64,000 bases of DNA from Melastoma dodecandrum. Taxonomy: Eukaryota; Streptophyta; Magnoliopsida; Myrtales; Melastomataceae. This document shows positions 26,723 through 37,173 of this stretch, piece by piece (position 1 is the stretch's first letter; each line of letters opens with the position of its first letter). The notes below the pieces were generated by a model. That model was not told the DNA's origin. It did not search any database and was given only the letters and a program-made list of their open reading frames with translations. The DNA is taken from the NCBI GenBank assembly GCA_029817715.1, contig JARUPY010000154.1:3313501-3377500 (forward strand). Direction: 5' to 3'. The position numbers and the translations under genes were made by a program.

Positions 26723-27484
26723 ATGGCTGCCGCCACTGCTTCCCCCATGGCCAGCCAGCTCAAGAGCACCTTCGCCGGCTGTGTCGTGCCGAAGGGCCTC
26801 GCTGGTTCCCCCTTGAAGTCATTCCCGGCCCGGAGGACCTCCGCGTTCACCGTCAGGGCCATTCAGTCCGACAAGGTGTTAGGAACTACTAGTACTAGGA
26901 TTTTTCTTTCTTTTTTTTTTTAGCGATGACGTAATTTATTGGTTAGGACAGATGTTTAAGGATTGTTCTGTTTGGCTGTTGTTCATTTGCAGCCGACCTT
27001 CCAAGTGATCCAGCCGATCAACGGTGACCCGTTCATCGGCAGCCTCGAGACTCCCGTCACATCGAGCCCGTTGGTCGCCTGGTACCTCTCCAACCTCCCT
27101 GCATACAGGACGGCCGTCAACCCTCTCCTCCGTGGTATCGAGGTGGGATTGGCACATGGCTTCCTTCTGGTTGGCCCATTCGTCAAGGCAGGACCCCTGA
27201 GGAACACTGAGTACGCGGGTGCCGCTGGATCACTGGCCGCAGGTGGGCTCGTAGTGATCCTGAGCATCTGCCTGACCATGTACGGGATCGCATCCTTCAA
27301 GGAAGGAGAACCATCCATCGCACCCTCGTTGACATTAACTGGGAGGAAGAAGGAGCCCGACCAGCTGCAGACGGCTGAAGGTTGGGCCAAGTTCTCCGGC
27401 GGGTTCTTCTTTGGTGGGATCTCCGGGGTGATCTGGGCTTACTTCCTGTTGTATGTTATTAACCTCCCATACTTTGTGAAGTAA
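26723..27484 (+). CDS. PSAL: Photosystem I reaction center subunit XI, chloroplastic
   Basis: Two exons, 26723-26875 and 26993-27484, encode 214 residues. PsaL is a thylakoid membrane subunit that contacts PsaH and PsaI and forms part of the docking side for LHCII in state transitions. The first exon is the transit peptide ([19 protein letters not shown], ending near AFTVRA). The mature protein shows the hallmark stretches [58 protein letters not shown] and [19 protein letters not shown], with three hydrophobic helices. Length matches the family (about 215-220). The start follows a purine-rich leader and is the only ATG giving a transit peptide. Codon use is GC-rich, as for highly expressed plant genes. 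No defects. Confidence 0.97.
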
Positions 27485-28001
27485 GAGGAGATAATGAAGA
27501 CGGTTTGTAAATTCATGTCTGCTCTGATTTGAATGTTAATGGAGAATACTTTGTTCGGATCTCGTTGTAATTTCTTTCAAATCACTGGATTCTTCAGAAA
27601 GTCTGGTCTCGACCTATCCTTTTTCACACGTCTGTCCTTAAGCGTATCTTAAGGGTTCTTACGGCATCGCCGCTGCTATGAATTCATGCCGAATGGCCCA
27701 ATAAAGAAAGACTGTTGTTTGAAGCCAGGTAAGAAAAAGATGAAGTCGAAGTTCGATTGCCTCAACAAGTGGTCTTTGCTTGATTCCGGCAAATGTTTTG
27801 AGATCCATCCAGCGATTCGAGCAAAGGGTTGATATGATTATGAGCATCTCGGCTAAAGGAGTGATGGACATTTAATGACTCAGGACAACCAGAGAAATCC
27901 TATCCCATTGTCCCTCGGACCATCCTGAAAAAATAGTACAGTTACCGTCTAAACCATCGCTTGCCGCCGCTTGCCAGCTCTCCCACTATTTTGATCCACC
28001 C
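27485..28001. other. psaL 3' UTR and hydrolase promoter
   Basis: The psaL 3' UTR probably runs to about 27620. The rest is the short 5' flank of the alpha/beta hydrolase gene. No other gene seen. Confidence 0.6.
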
Positions 28002-30283
28002 ATGGCTGCAATTCCTGCATCAGGAGGGACAACCCCATTCGTCCGACCCCACTCATTGCTATGCATAATCCCAGCCCCCTCTGCTAATCAATCTCAACTT
28101 TGTCTCCGTATGTTTGGAAAGGCAGTCGGAATTGAACATGGCATTAGTCTTAGGAGACTGCCTCGACTAGGCTGCAGGGCTAGGGGCAGTGATCCTCAAG
28201 AGGTAACTGAATTGATAAGACAGTTTTGTTCTGTTCGCCGAGATTAGAGTCGAGTGTAATTCTGGGTTGCTTTGGATCTTGTTAGGAATATCTGATAGAT
28301 GCTCCAGTTTCAGCCGGGGATGGGTTCTCGTTCACAGGAGGTGGAGTTTACGATCTCGCTCTGCAATCCTGTTGCCTCGGTTGAGTTTTTGGATGCTGAA
28401 AAGATGATCGGTACTTCTCTGCAGGTAAATATTCAGATGGTCCGAGCCCGTCGGATGAATGGTTCAAGCAAGGGAAGATGGTCAGTCCTGTAGCCAATTC
28501 GCACGCATAATCCTAACTTACATTGCTACGTCAATAACCGATTTGTTCTACTAAAAGGTGAACGCTTTTCCTGTCAAGTCTCAAGAGAAGGCAAAAGATC
28601 CCATCTTCGGACTCACAATGGGAGCTGGCTCTCAGGCTTCTGACAGTGTTTTCAGGTGAAGTCTTTGTCTGCAACCTCGCTTTGAGATTTCTGTGTTGGA
28701 CTCTGCAGATATTGAGACAGGAACTAATTTGCAGGATTGCAATCATATGCTCTAAAATGATTTTGTCCAATTAGATGGTTCTGCGTGGAGAGTGGATCGG
28801 TTGATAACCCCCCGGTGCTGTTAATTCACGGTTTTCCTTCGCAGGTGATTATCGTTTTCCTCTCGCGTAATGGTTTTTCGTAAATAATTCTTCAGGAAAG
28901 CTGAGATGCTTTACGATCCAGGCCTACTCATATCGCAAGGCCATTCCAATTCTCTCCAAGGCATACCGTACAGTGGCCTTTGATTGGATCGGTAAGAGGA
29001 GTCAGCCAAACCTTCTGATGCAGTCTCCGGGAGTTGCGAGACTCGAGCCATGCAAACTCATTTCCGTCTTTTCTTTCTTTCAGGCTTCGGCTTTTCGGAC
29101 AAGCCTCAACCAGGATACGGGTTTAATTACACGTTGGATGGTAATCGCTTCCTTCCACGACAAGAAGTCACCACATGCATTATCCCATGGACACCTACGC
29201 TCACATTGATACGGACAACTTCTGATGTTGCAGAGTACGTTTCGTCGCTCGAGTCTCTGGTTGATGCGCTCGCGATAAATAAGGTCTCACTTGTGGTCCA
29301 GGTAAACTTGCACATGCCGAAATTGTCTGGCATAATATTTGATATTGGGCACTTGCTGAAGACCTTCCGGTGTCATGATTTGCAGGGATACTTCTCACCA
29401 GTCGTCGTCAAGTATGCAAGCAAGCATCGGGAGAAGTTGAATCACTTGATCCTTCTCAACCCTCCTGTAACATCTCGATATTCCAAGAACATAGACTCAA
29501 CATAACCTTCGTGGGAAATGTTTCTTCATTTTCTTGATGTTATTTCTTTCTCGTCGGTGCAGCTGACGATGGAACATGCGAAACTTCCCTCCAGCCTCTC
29601 CATTTTCAGCAACTTCCTGCTCGGCGAGATTTTCTCACAGGTCCGATCATCTTATCCATCCCGGTCTGTTTTCTGCAGTCTCAGCCGATCACACTGTTAA
29701 CAACAACTCCTCCCTGATTAGGATCCCCTGAGGGCGAGCGACAAGGCCTTGACGAGCTGTGGACCTTACAAGATGAAAGAAGATGACGCCATGGTATACA
29801 GAAGGCCTTATCTTACATCCGGCTCTTCCGGTTTCGCCCTAAACGCGATAAGTCGAACCATGGGGAAACAACTGAAGGTAGTATTTTCTCTTTACAGCCC
29901 AATTCGTCGAGAATCCTTGATTGGCCTGCACTTCTAGTGAACTTCTCGGCATTTCCTTGCAATCAGGGATACGTCGAAGAGATACGGATGATCCTGAAAG
30001 GGGAGGACTGGAAACCAAAGACCACGATATGTTGGGGGCAGAGAGACCGATGGCTGAAGAGCGATGGAGTTGCAGAATTCTGCGATGAATCTAATCACAA
30101 GCTCATCGAACTTCCCACAGTAAGCTGCTAAGGCTTTGTTGGTTTCCTGTAGCAATTCGCAAGAACCACAAGGATGGAACTAGCATCTCGCTAATGGTCG
30201 CTGATTTGCAGGCAGGGCATCACGTGCAAGAAGATTACGGGGAAGATCTCGGAAGACTGATCGCCGACATCTTACGCAGATAG
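28002..30283 (+). CDS. Plastid alpha/beta hydrolase-fold protein (At4g12830 type)
   Basis: Thirteen small exons join in frame to 404 residues: 28002-28202, 28286-28340, 28425-28480, 28558-28655, 28775-28844, 28922-28991, 29084-29140, 29234-29301, 29386-29466, 29563-29640, 29722-29877, 29967-30119 and 30212-30283. The N-terminus resembles a transit peptide. Fold landmarks are LLIHGFPSQAYSYR (oxyanion loop), FGFSDKPQPGYGFNYTLD, LVVQGYFSPVVVKYA (nucleophile elbow), LTSCGPYKMKEDDAMVYRRP, CWGQRDRW (acid residue) and AGHHVQED (catalytic His). The elbow reads Q-G-Y-F-S-P, with no Ser/Asp/Cys at the usual G-x-Nuc-x-G centre, so classical hydrolase chemistry is doubtful; I recall the same motif in Arabidopsis At4g12830. 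The substrate is unknown. Directly downstream of psaL in the same orientation, an arrangement conserved with Arabidopsis chromosome 4. Confidence 0.92.
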
Positions 30284-31974
30284 ATAGACTGGATACTGCG
30301 AACTAGGATTCAGGCATCCGCACTAGCTGCGGAAGAAAGACGATACATTCATTTCAATAACGAGGTTCATGGTCGAAACCTAGCTAGTAGTACATTCCCA
30401 ATTTGGTCAAGACAAATAGATGCAAGGTTTGGTGATGGTGCCAAGCCTAGCGCATGCTTGAAACTATAGTCGCGTCAAGTTGATCGACAACAAGGCCGGC
30501 CGGGACGTCCATGCATCGGTAGGTAGCACCGTCATGGAAGGGACAAGGACCGATCGTCGTAGGGGTGTAGTCTAGCCGAGCGTGCCGTCTTCGTTGCCGC
30601 CGCAGATCATGCATGGTAGGTGGTGTTCGGCCATGGACAATCTACACGTGATCGAACGTTGTAAACGAATGGACGAGATTAACCGAAACAGCGAAGGGAC
30701 AGATTTGATGTCCGTCCTAAGAAATGGTGGTACAAAGGAGGAGTGTGAAAGATTTCTTGACGAGTGTGAAAAATTGTCCTTTCTATTGGACGGGACCATC
30801 TCTCTCTGGACGACACGTCTTGACTCGATTATTCCATTTTGATTGTTTTGTACAAGATATTTTATGCTTTGTTTTGTTTAGACGGGGGTGTTAAACTTTT
30901 GTTTGTTCGACACGTGGCATCACCTAAGCCACTGGATCGTACGATCCGACAACAACGCCCTCCCTTCCCCCCCTGCCCCGGGGTTTTGTTGGATAAGGAA
31001 AGGAGAGGAAGAGATGGGTACGAGTACGACGTCGTCTTTTTCTGTTGATGTTTCTTGCCCTATTCCTCTAAATAACCGGGATTTCTTTCTTCCCCGGGTG
31101 TAAACCTTCTTCCACTCTTCCCCTCCTTCCGGATTTGTTGTCGAGAAAGTGGATCCTTTTTTTGTCACGCTCTTGTTGTTCGAGCCCTAAATCATCCTGA
31201 GTTATAAATCTTACGTTTCTGCGCATTCTTTGTCATATTTTTTGATTTTCTTGAAGGAGCTGTTGTTTTGTTGCTCTTTTTTATGTTTTGCTTGATTTTT
31301 CCGCTGTAGGTTGTAGCTTGAATTCCGAGCTTTGGTGATCTTTTCTGTTAATTTTCTCTAGCCTTTCTTCTGCTTGTTACCTTGTTTTCTGTGTTTAGTT
31401 GGAGATTTTTTCCTAGTTTCCGGCGTTGTTCGGGCAACTATGTTTTTTCAGTCCCAGATCGTGTACATATAGAGGCCTGAAGAGGTGCATGGGATGTTTA
31501 GGTCGATCCGAGTGTCTTTTCCTGCTTCTCTTGAAGCTCCTTCGTTTTGCGGTCGCACGAGTTATCGTATTTGTCTTTTATTAAGGAGTGAGTTCGATTC
31601 GACTTCTTGTTGTTGTGCTTCCGAGGTTGCTTTCCATACAGGAGTAAATAATTTTTTGCCATTGATAGGCTCGAAGATCTGTTTTCAGACAGTATAGACG
31701 AGGATTAACCTTTCTGTTGATCAATTCCTGCATAAATTATGATTCCCGGGGGTCGTGTTCTTAGACGGCTAAGTCTGGTGACTGCAGTTTAGCCATGGTC
31801 GTTGAATTTCTCATTGTTAACGTAAATGCATTCTTTCCCACTAGCGTGCTCTAGAAATCTGCATGTTATTTGGCAAGTGATGTTTTACATCTAGATGATT
31901 GGGAAAATAGTGATTTTGCAGGTAGACCTATCCTGAATGCATTTCTGACTACTTCTGCAGGAAATACATAATCA
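30284..31974. other. Hydrolase 3' flank and presumed MIR535 promoter/primary-transcript leader
   Basis: After the hydrolase stop there is no coding frame with recognisable motifs. From about 31050 to 31970 the plus strand is T-rich, with CT-rich leader-like DNA, as expected for the 5' part and introns of a plant primary microRNA transcript. I cannot place the transcription start. Confidence 0.4.
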
Positions 31975-32095
31975 AGGGGATGCTGTTGTTGTTTGACAAT
32001 GAGAGAGAGCACACCTGTTTGCATCCATGTGCAAGACATGGCTGTGCACGAGTGTGCTCCCCCTCGTTGTCATGCGAATAGCTTTGCACAGTCAC
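31975..32095 (+). ncRNA. MIR535: MIR535 precursor hairpin
   Basis: A 21-base segment at 31994-32014, starting TGACAATGAGAGAGAG and ending CAC, matches the miR535 family (common form TGACAACGAGAGAGAGCACG; variants with T at position 7 are known to me from other dicots). The opposite arm at 32052-32072 (GTGTGCTCCCCCTCGTTGTC and A) is complementary except for about two mismatches and a G:U pair. The terminal region CCATGT/ACATGG forms a further perfect stem around a short loop, flanked by TGCA/TGCA pairing. Strand choice: the 5' arm carries the known mature sequence with 5' U. miR535 resembles miR156 and is reported to target SPL transcription factors. It is absent from Arabidopsis as far as I know. 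The primary transcript ends are not defined. Confidence 0.85.
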
Positions 32096-33086
32096 TTGCG
32101 CGGCCATTTCGAGACTATGGCTCGGAGTCCTAGTACCTCATGGCTCTCTGAAGTGAAATCCTCACACTTTCGAGTGTGATTCGGACAATCGATATGGTTC
32201 AAATCGGAATAATGCTTAATTCGTCATGATTCACTTTCTGCTTGGTCACAATGTCAAAGCTTGCTGATTTTGTGGAACAAGCTGTAGGTTGACTAAGGCT
32301 TAAGAGCTTCGAATTTCAGGTCATCAGTGTTTTTTTCATGGTGTCTCCTTTGTTAGTGTCTAATCATCGTAGAAATAAGCTTGGACACTTTCGGTGCCTT
32401 AATAATATAGCTAGCTACGACTTATCTCTTCTTGTTAGGGCACCCGATCAGTCTAAGAAGGTTGAATCCTTCTTGTAATCGATGGAATCCTTGGCTTGAA
32501 TCTTTTTGGATTAGCGTGAATCATTCCTGCTTCGACAGCAGTCTCTGTGATTTGCAATATCATTGAGAGCATATGTGAAGCTTTTAGTGCAGAAACCTAT
32601 AGACTTGGCGCTTAGGGTTTTGAGGCTTTACTTTAATAACAGAATGTTGTCATCTTCTGGGCGTGTAGCTCTTTTTATGCTGTTAGTTCAAGGTGCTGTA
32701 GCTATTGAGTCTGGTTTCGGGGATTCAGTGCAATTCGGTTTCTTAGGAACTGCCCCAACCCATTTTGGCTGCTATCCTTTTCAGCAATGGAGCCACACCT
32801 TTTTACAGTCATTGATGTCTGAACATTGCCCCAATCCTATTAGAAAAACTAGCCTGGCAATTCAAGTAAGAACATATGCAGGGTTATCGTGAGGTATTTT
32901 GCCTCATCCAGAAGGAAAATGCTACTGCAGAAGCCTGCCGGTGAGAGGTAACTGCAGTTCCGCTTTTGTAATCCGATGATGCCATCAAATATTTGTCTCA
33001 TTACTCGGTGTGGCGGCTCAACATAGCTAATTGCAGGAATTTCGGTCTTCTGAAAGATGAAGAATGTAATGGACCTCCCCAACATA
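32096..33086. other. MIR535 3' flank
   Basis: Mixed-composition DNA after the hairpin. A short plus-strand frame (32563-32892) has no family motif. Probably the rest of the primary microRNA transcript and the 3' flank of the CRM gene. Confidence 0.45.
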
Positions 33087-34005
33087 TTATCTACCGGGCT
33101 TCTTCAAAAGTGATGTGGATCGAAGAAAAATCCTGTCAACTTCATCTAACTTTGGTGAGTCCGTCGTACAGATATTGCGTAAATGATCCTTGAAATCTTC
33201 TGTATCGCTGACGTTGGCAGGAAGGTTGTCAAAGGCGTCCAGCAATATGTTATGGCCGTCCTCAGTCTTATCTTCTGTTTCAGATTCAGATTCTGTCTCG
33301 AAAATGTCAGATAGGTCTTCGGAATCTGACGGCATGGATACATCCATGTCCATTTCAACATCGTTGTCGAAGGATTCACCAGCCTGACTGAGAATTTCCT
33401 TCAGCTTTACTGATTTCTCGGGTTCACAGCTTTCTCCAGGATTATGAACGTGCTGGCTTTCTCCAGGCACCTCGGTTTTGGTTTCACCTATGATACGATT
33501 CTGAGCCTGGAGCAGCTCGAGATCTTGCTCGAGCCTCGGAATATATCTCCGGACAGCTCTCAAACCATCCCTGTATTTTGACTTATCCAACGCCTGCAAG
33601 ACAAGAAAAGAAACTGAACAACCAATACGGAGAAAAAACGGCAAGAAATCACAGGCGCCGAATTTCGACCTTTCTTCTGGAGAGGGTGACCCTCGGCGAC
33701 ATTATCTCTGTTGGTGGCTGGCAGTAATTCTTCCCTCTGTACATAATTATGTTCTTTTCGTGAATGTCTAGCACTATCCCTCCCGTCAGCCTCGCTAGTT
33801 CGGCCGCGATTTCCTTCACCACCTCTGGTGAGAAAGTCTTCACAACACTTGAAGCTTCTGGTGTTTCTTCACAGCCTCCTCATTCGAGCACCATCGCCGC
33901 CAAAGAGTCATGTCGGGCGCCCATCTGAACACCTTGAACGCAACCCGGTCCAACTCACAATCGTGCACTAAAGCTTTGGACATCCAATTAACTCCGAGGA
34001 AAAAA
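33087..34005 (-). pseudogene. CRM-domain RNA-binding protein, 5'-truncated and frameshifted
   Basis: The C-terminal half of a single-CRM-domain protein is preserved. Exon pieces are from about 34005 to 33670 and 33593-33087 (stop TAA). The CRM block reads KTFSPEVVKEIAAELARLTG, followed by GGIVLDIHEKNIIMYRGKNY and PPTEIMSPRVTLSRRK; the next exon continues ALDKSKYRDGLRAVRRYIPRLEQDLELLQAQ in short form, then an acidic Ser/Asp/Glu-rich tail. CRM proteins help splice organellar group II introns; this subtype resembles Arabidopsis At4g13070 (recalled). Upstream, MTLWRRW and EEAVKKHQKLQV belong to the same domain but sit one base out of frame with KTFSPE (break near 33845). No organelle presequence was found upstream. 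Probably a decayed gene, or a gene starting internally at ATG 33843. Confidence 0.65.
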
Positions 34006-35441
34006 AAAAGAAAGCCGGATACTCAACACGGAACGACGAGGTTTAAGAAAATCCGATCACCTGTATTTGCGGAAAAGGGCAGGGGACGACGGAAACAGAG
34101 GGGGGACGGCGGGGAAGACATTTCCGGAGACGAGACGACGGAGGAAGCGGGGTTCCGTCAGAAAACGGTGGTCATCGTCGGACAGGAAAGAATGAGATAT
34201 GGGTGCCTTTTAAAAAAACGACGAATATAGTGAAATTAAAATATTAACAAAAACTACATTTTTTTAACTTCAGACCGGGCCTAATGATTTGTACGTTGGG
34301 CTGGACATTTCGGATGACAGAGCCCGTCAATTCTTGTATTCCGGGTGGCAGCAGAGTGGAGTTTTAAAAATAGAAAAAAGGCCTAAATTTGACCTGATAA
34401 TCAGGAGTATATTGATTTTAAAGTTATAAAAAATAAAGTGCATTATTTATTTTTATAATTTAATTAGCTTATCAAATGAAGTGATAGTATTATTAAAAAA
34501 CCCATAAAATTATCAATTAATTATTCCGGAAATTTCGCCCGCTCATGATTTGTCTGTGTCGGCATTGTCGAGGTAAAATTTACAGTGTCGTCGTCCGAAC
34601 CTTTATTTCGAAGGAAACACAATTCCCTGTAATGAATGTAATCCGACCATGTGCCGAGGGTGATCCTCGAAACGTAAAACTATCACTCCGGCGAGTTAAT
34701 CGGACCGAATTAGGGTTCCCTCAAAGAGTTCAAACCCTAACTCGATTTCGCAAACGAAGAAATTGCCACAAAACAAGGGAATAGTTTTGGGACAGAGTGC
34801 GTTTGCTTAATAAACCCACCCCCCACAAAAGAAAACCAGCGAAAATCGATGATTTCGAGATGTACCAGCAACAAAAGGGCCTGGAGAATCATCGGGAAAT
34901 CCCATCAGATCCAGGCGAGTGGTTCTGGCTTTTTCGGTACGATGTCGCAAGTTTAAGGCAATATTGTCCGGAACGGTGGGATCCAAGACCCGGACAGGAA
35001 ACTAACTTGCTTTCCCGATTCAAATCATGATTGAAAACGAACTTACAAGGAGTGCAAGAGAAATTTGAAAGAAGAGGGAGAGAATCGGCGTCCGACTAGC
35101 GGAAGGCGGATATGTTGCAACTAGGGTTTCTCGATGATAGGGGGTGGGCAACTATTTATAGAGCGAGTCGGGGGAGAAGGTTGACCACAATTAGGGTTCG
35201 AGCGTGTTAGGCCTAATGGGCCTTCTCCTTGGTCTGTTCCTTTCCTATTCTATTCTGATACCACAACGCGTGTTTTGCGTCCCATGTGGTTTTCTATACT
35301 TTCTCCGTGGCGAAGGAAAATACAAGCAAAATGTTACCGCATTTTCTCAAACTTTCGTTTATTGCTTAACTTTAAAATATATTTTTATAATCTTTGAATT
35401 TTTTATAGCCTTATTCAAACGACGTTAACCTAATTTACAAT
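34006..35441. other. Intergenic, AT-rich and GC-rich segments
   Basis: 34060-34200 is GC- and purine-rich. 34240-34520 is very AT-rich. 34540-35040 has short frames without motifs. An isolated promoter-like signature on the minus strand lies at about 35047-35160. It could be the original promoter of the CRM gene. Confidence 0.4.
35153..35160 (-). promoter_or_regulatory. TATA box of a minus-strand promoter
   Basis: TATAAATA on the minus strand is followed about 40 bases downstream by AAACCCTAG (telo-box-like) and a CT-rich leader (about 35045-35090) ending in a GTAAGT donor near 35046. This is a typical plant core promoter with leader intron. No intact gene follows; the nearest minus-strand gene is the decayed CRM copy about 1 kb away. 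Confidence 0.45.
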
Positions 35442-36331
35442 TTTTTTTTTATAAGTAATACTCTATAACCCAATAAAAATCTGTACAAAGATCACAGAGG
35501 CATACCCCCGGAAATCAACACCACAACACCATATCTACGTATACCAAATACGTAACCAAATAAAGTATTACACTACGACCGAGGTAGCGAGGAAAGAATA
35601 AGTGAGGCAAGTGTCCTAGAAGGAAGCAAACGCTCGCCAGCCCTGCGCTTGTTCCGCTCTATCCATAGGTAATAGACGCATCCTCCCAGCATCCGAACAA
35701 AAGATAGACGCCTTCGAAGTGTGACCCCAGCCGGCGAGAACAACAACTCAGTTATAGCAGACCACCTTCGCGGAAAGTTCGGCGCAACATCCCGACCAAC
35801 AGTATACAACCAGACCTCCGCTGAATAACTGCATGTAAAGAAAAGGTGGTCTAACCTCTCTCGCCTCGAACCACAAAGTGCACATGTAGATGAAGATGAA
35901 ACCCCTAGGCTGAATAGCATGTCGGAAGTGTATAGCCTCCCCTGAACTGCCAACCAGAGGATGAACGAAAACCGCGGCAACATACCCTTAGCCCAGATAA
36001 AACTAGCCCACGGGACAACCTGGTGATCCTTACGGATATGTCTCCATGCAGAGGCGATAGTAAAATCTCCATCAGGACGTAAAGACCAGATAACCCGATC
36101 AGAAGTACCTGATAATGGATAACAACCGGCAGGTAGCAGCTCGCGCAATCTGTCAAAGCACGCTCGCCTATGCCGATGAATACGCACATCACCTCCCTCA
36201 ATGTAGCTCAGCCAATTCGAATCAGCAAAGAAATCCGCCACTGAGATCCTAGAAGGGATCCTGGAGCGCTCGATATCCTCACGCCCGAAGACATCCACCA
36301 AAGGACCCAATGGGGACCACGTGTCAAACTC
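35442..36331 (-). mobile_element. LINE (non-LTR retrotransposon) 3' fragment with zf-RVT domain
   Basis: The minus-strand frame 36310-35573 encodes 245 residues ending a LINE reverse-transcriptase ORF. It contains the zinc-binding zf-RVT region: VIWSLRPDGDFTIASAWRHI, PRFSFILWLAVQGRL, then CALCGSRRERLDHLFFTCSYS with the C-x2-C...H-x4-C ligands, and a tail with LWIERNKRRAG. After the stop there is a short untranslated region and an A10-type tail (T run at about 35442-35451 on the plus strand). The element lacks endonuclease and polymerase domains, so it is a 5'-truncated insertion, as usual for L1-type elements. The surviving frame has no stop, which suggests a fairly recent insertion. Confidence 0.85.
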
Positions 36332-36358
36332 AATTTGCCGTAAATGAATATCATAACT

Positions 36359-37024
36359 TTCGAAAAAATATCAATTTAGCGCCCCAATATTTTACCGATA
36401 TATTGTGGCCTAAACTTTGAAATCTTTTTTTTATAGTGTTAAATCAATATTTTGAATTACTTATTATAATGGTGTTACACGAATCTATGATTTGTTGAAG
36501 GATGTGACGCGACATATTTTAATATCGTATCTGTAAGCACGTATTACAAATTGCCAAGTTCACGTCCTTTGTTCATCCGGAAAGGTTATTAATCGATGAA
36601 TATGATAGTGTTTTGTTGGAAAATTTTGTTTTCAAAGCGTTTACTGTCATCGAAATAGGGAAGCTTGATATTGAAGTTGTTTAGATGTACGGCTTAAATA
36701 TGTATTAGTTATATGAGTTGTGTCGATGAGATATGATATTAAAATTGTCTTATAATAAGGCTATAAAAGATTCAAAATATTGATCTAAAGCTTTAAAAAA
36801 ATTTTCAAAACTTACGCCACAAAAGAAAGTTGGCGAAAAATTAACACGCAAATCGATATTTTGCTGGATAATTATGACTTTTGAGTAACGACAACTCAAA
36901 TATTCAAGTAACGCCATTTAAATAAGCCCGTAAAGAATTTAAAATATCGATTTAACATTATAAAAGAAAATTTTAAAATTTAGGCCGTTTAAGAAAAGTT
37001 CACGCCACAAATCGATATTTTGCC
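36359..37024. mobile_element. Degenerate Mutator-like MITE with long terminal inverted repeats
   Basis: The outer about 140 bases of each end are inverted copies. The reverse complement of the right end begins GGCAAAATATCGATTTGTGG and continues through GGCCTAAA, TTTATAATGTTAAATC and ATGGCGTTAC. The left end has the same blocks with many changes. Another partial copy of the terminal motif (AAATCGATATTTTGC) sits inside near 36850. The termini resemble those of the 58032-58618 element. AT-rich and non-coding. Confidence 0.6.
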
Positions 37025-37173
37025 AAAATATGAAACAGTATAAAACTTGCGTCAGTTGTAAAACTACCAACAACAGATCCCCGGTCAATTCAAACGGCGT
37101 CGTGTTATACAGTAAGGAGGTAAGACCAGAGAACCTGAAAAAGAATCAGTGACTCGGGACACGCTTGCTTGCT

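Noticed and set aside
34797..35030. Plus-strand frame of 77 codons
   Set aside because: No family resemblance, and it overlaps the better-supported minus-strand leader and promoter region.
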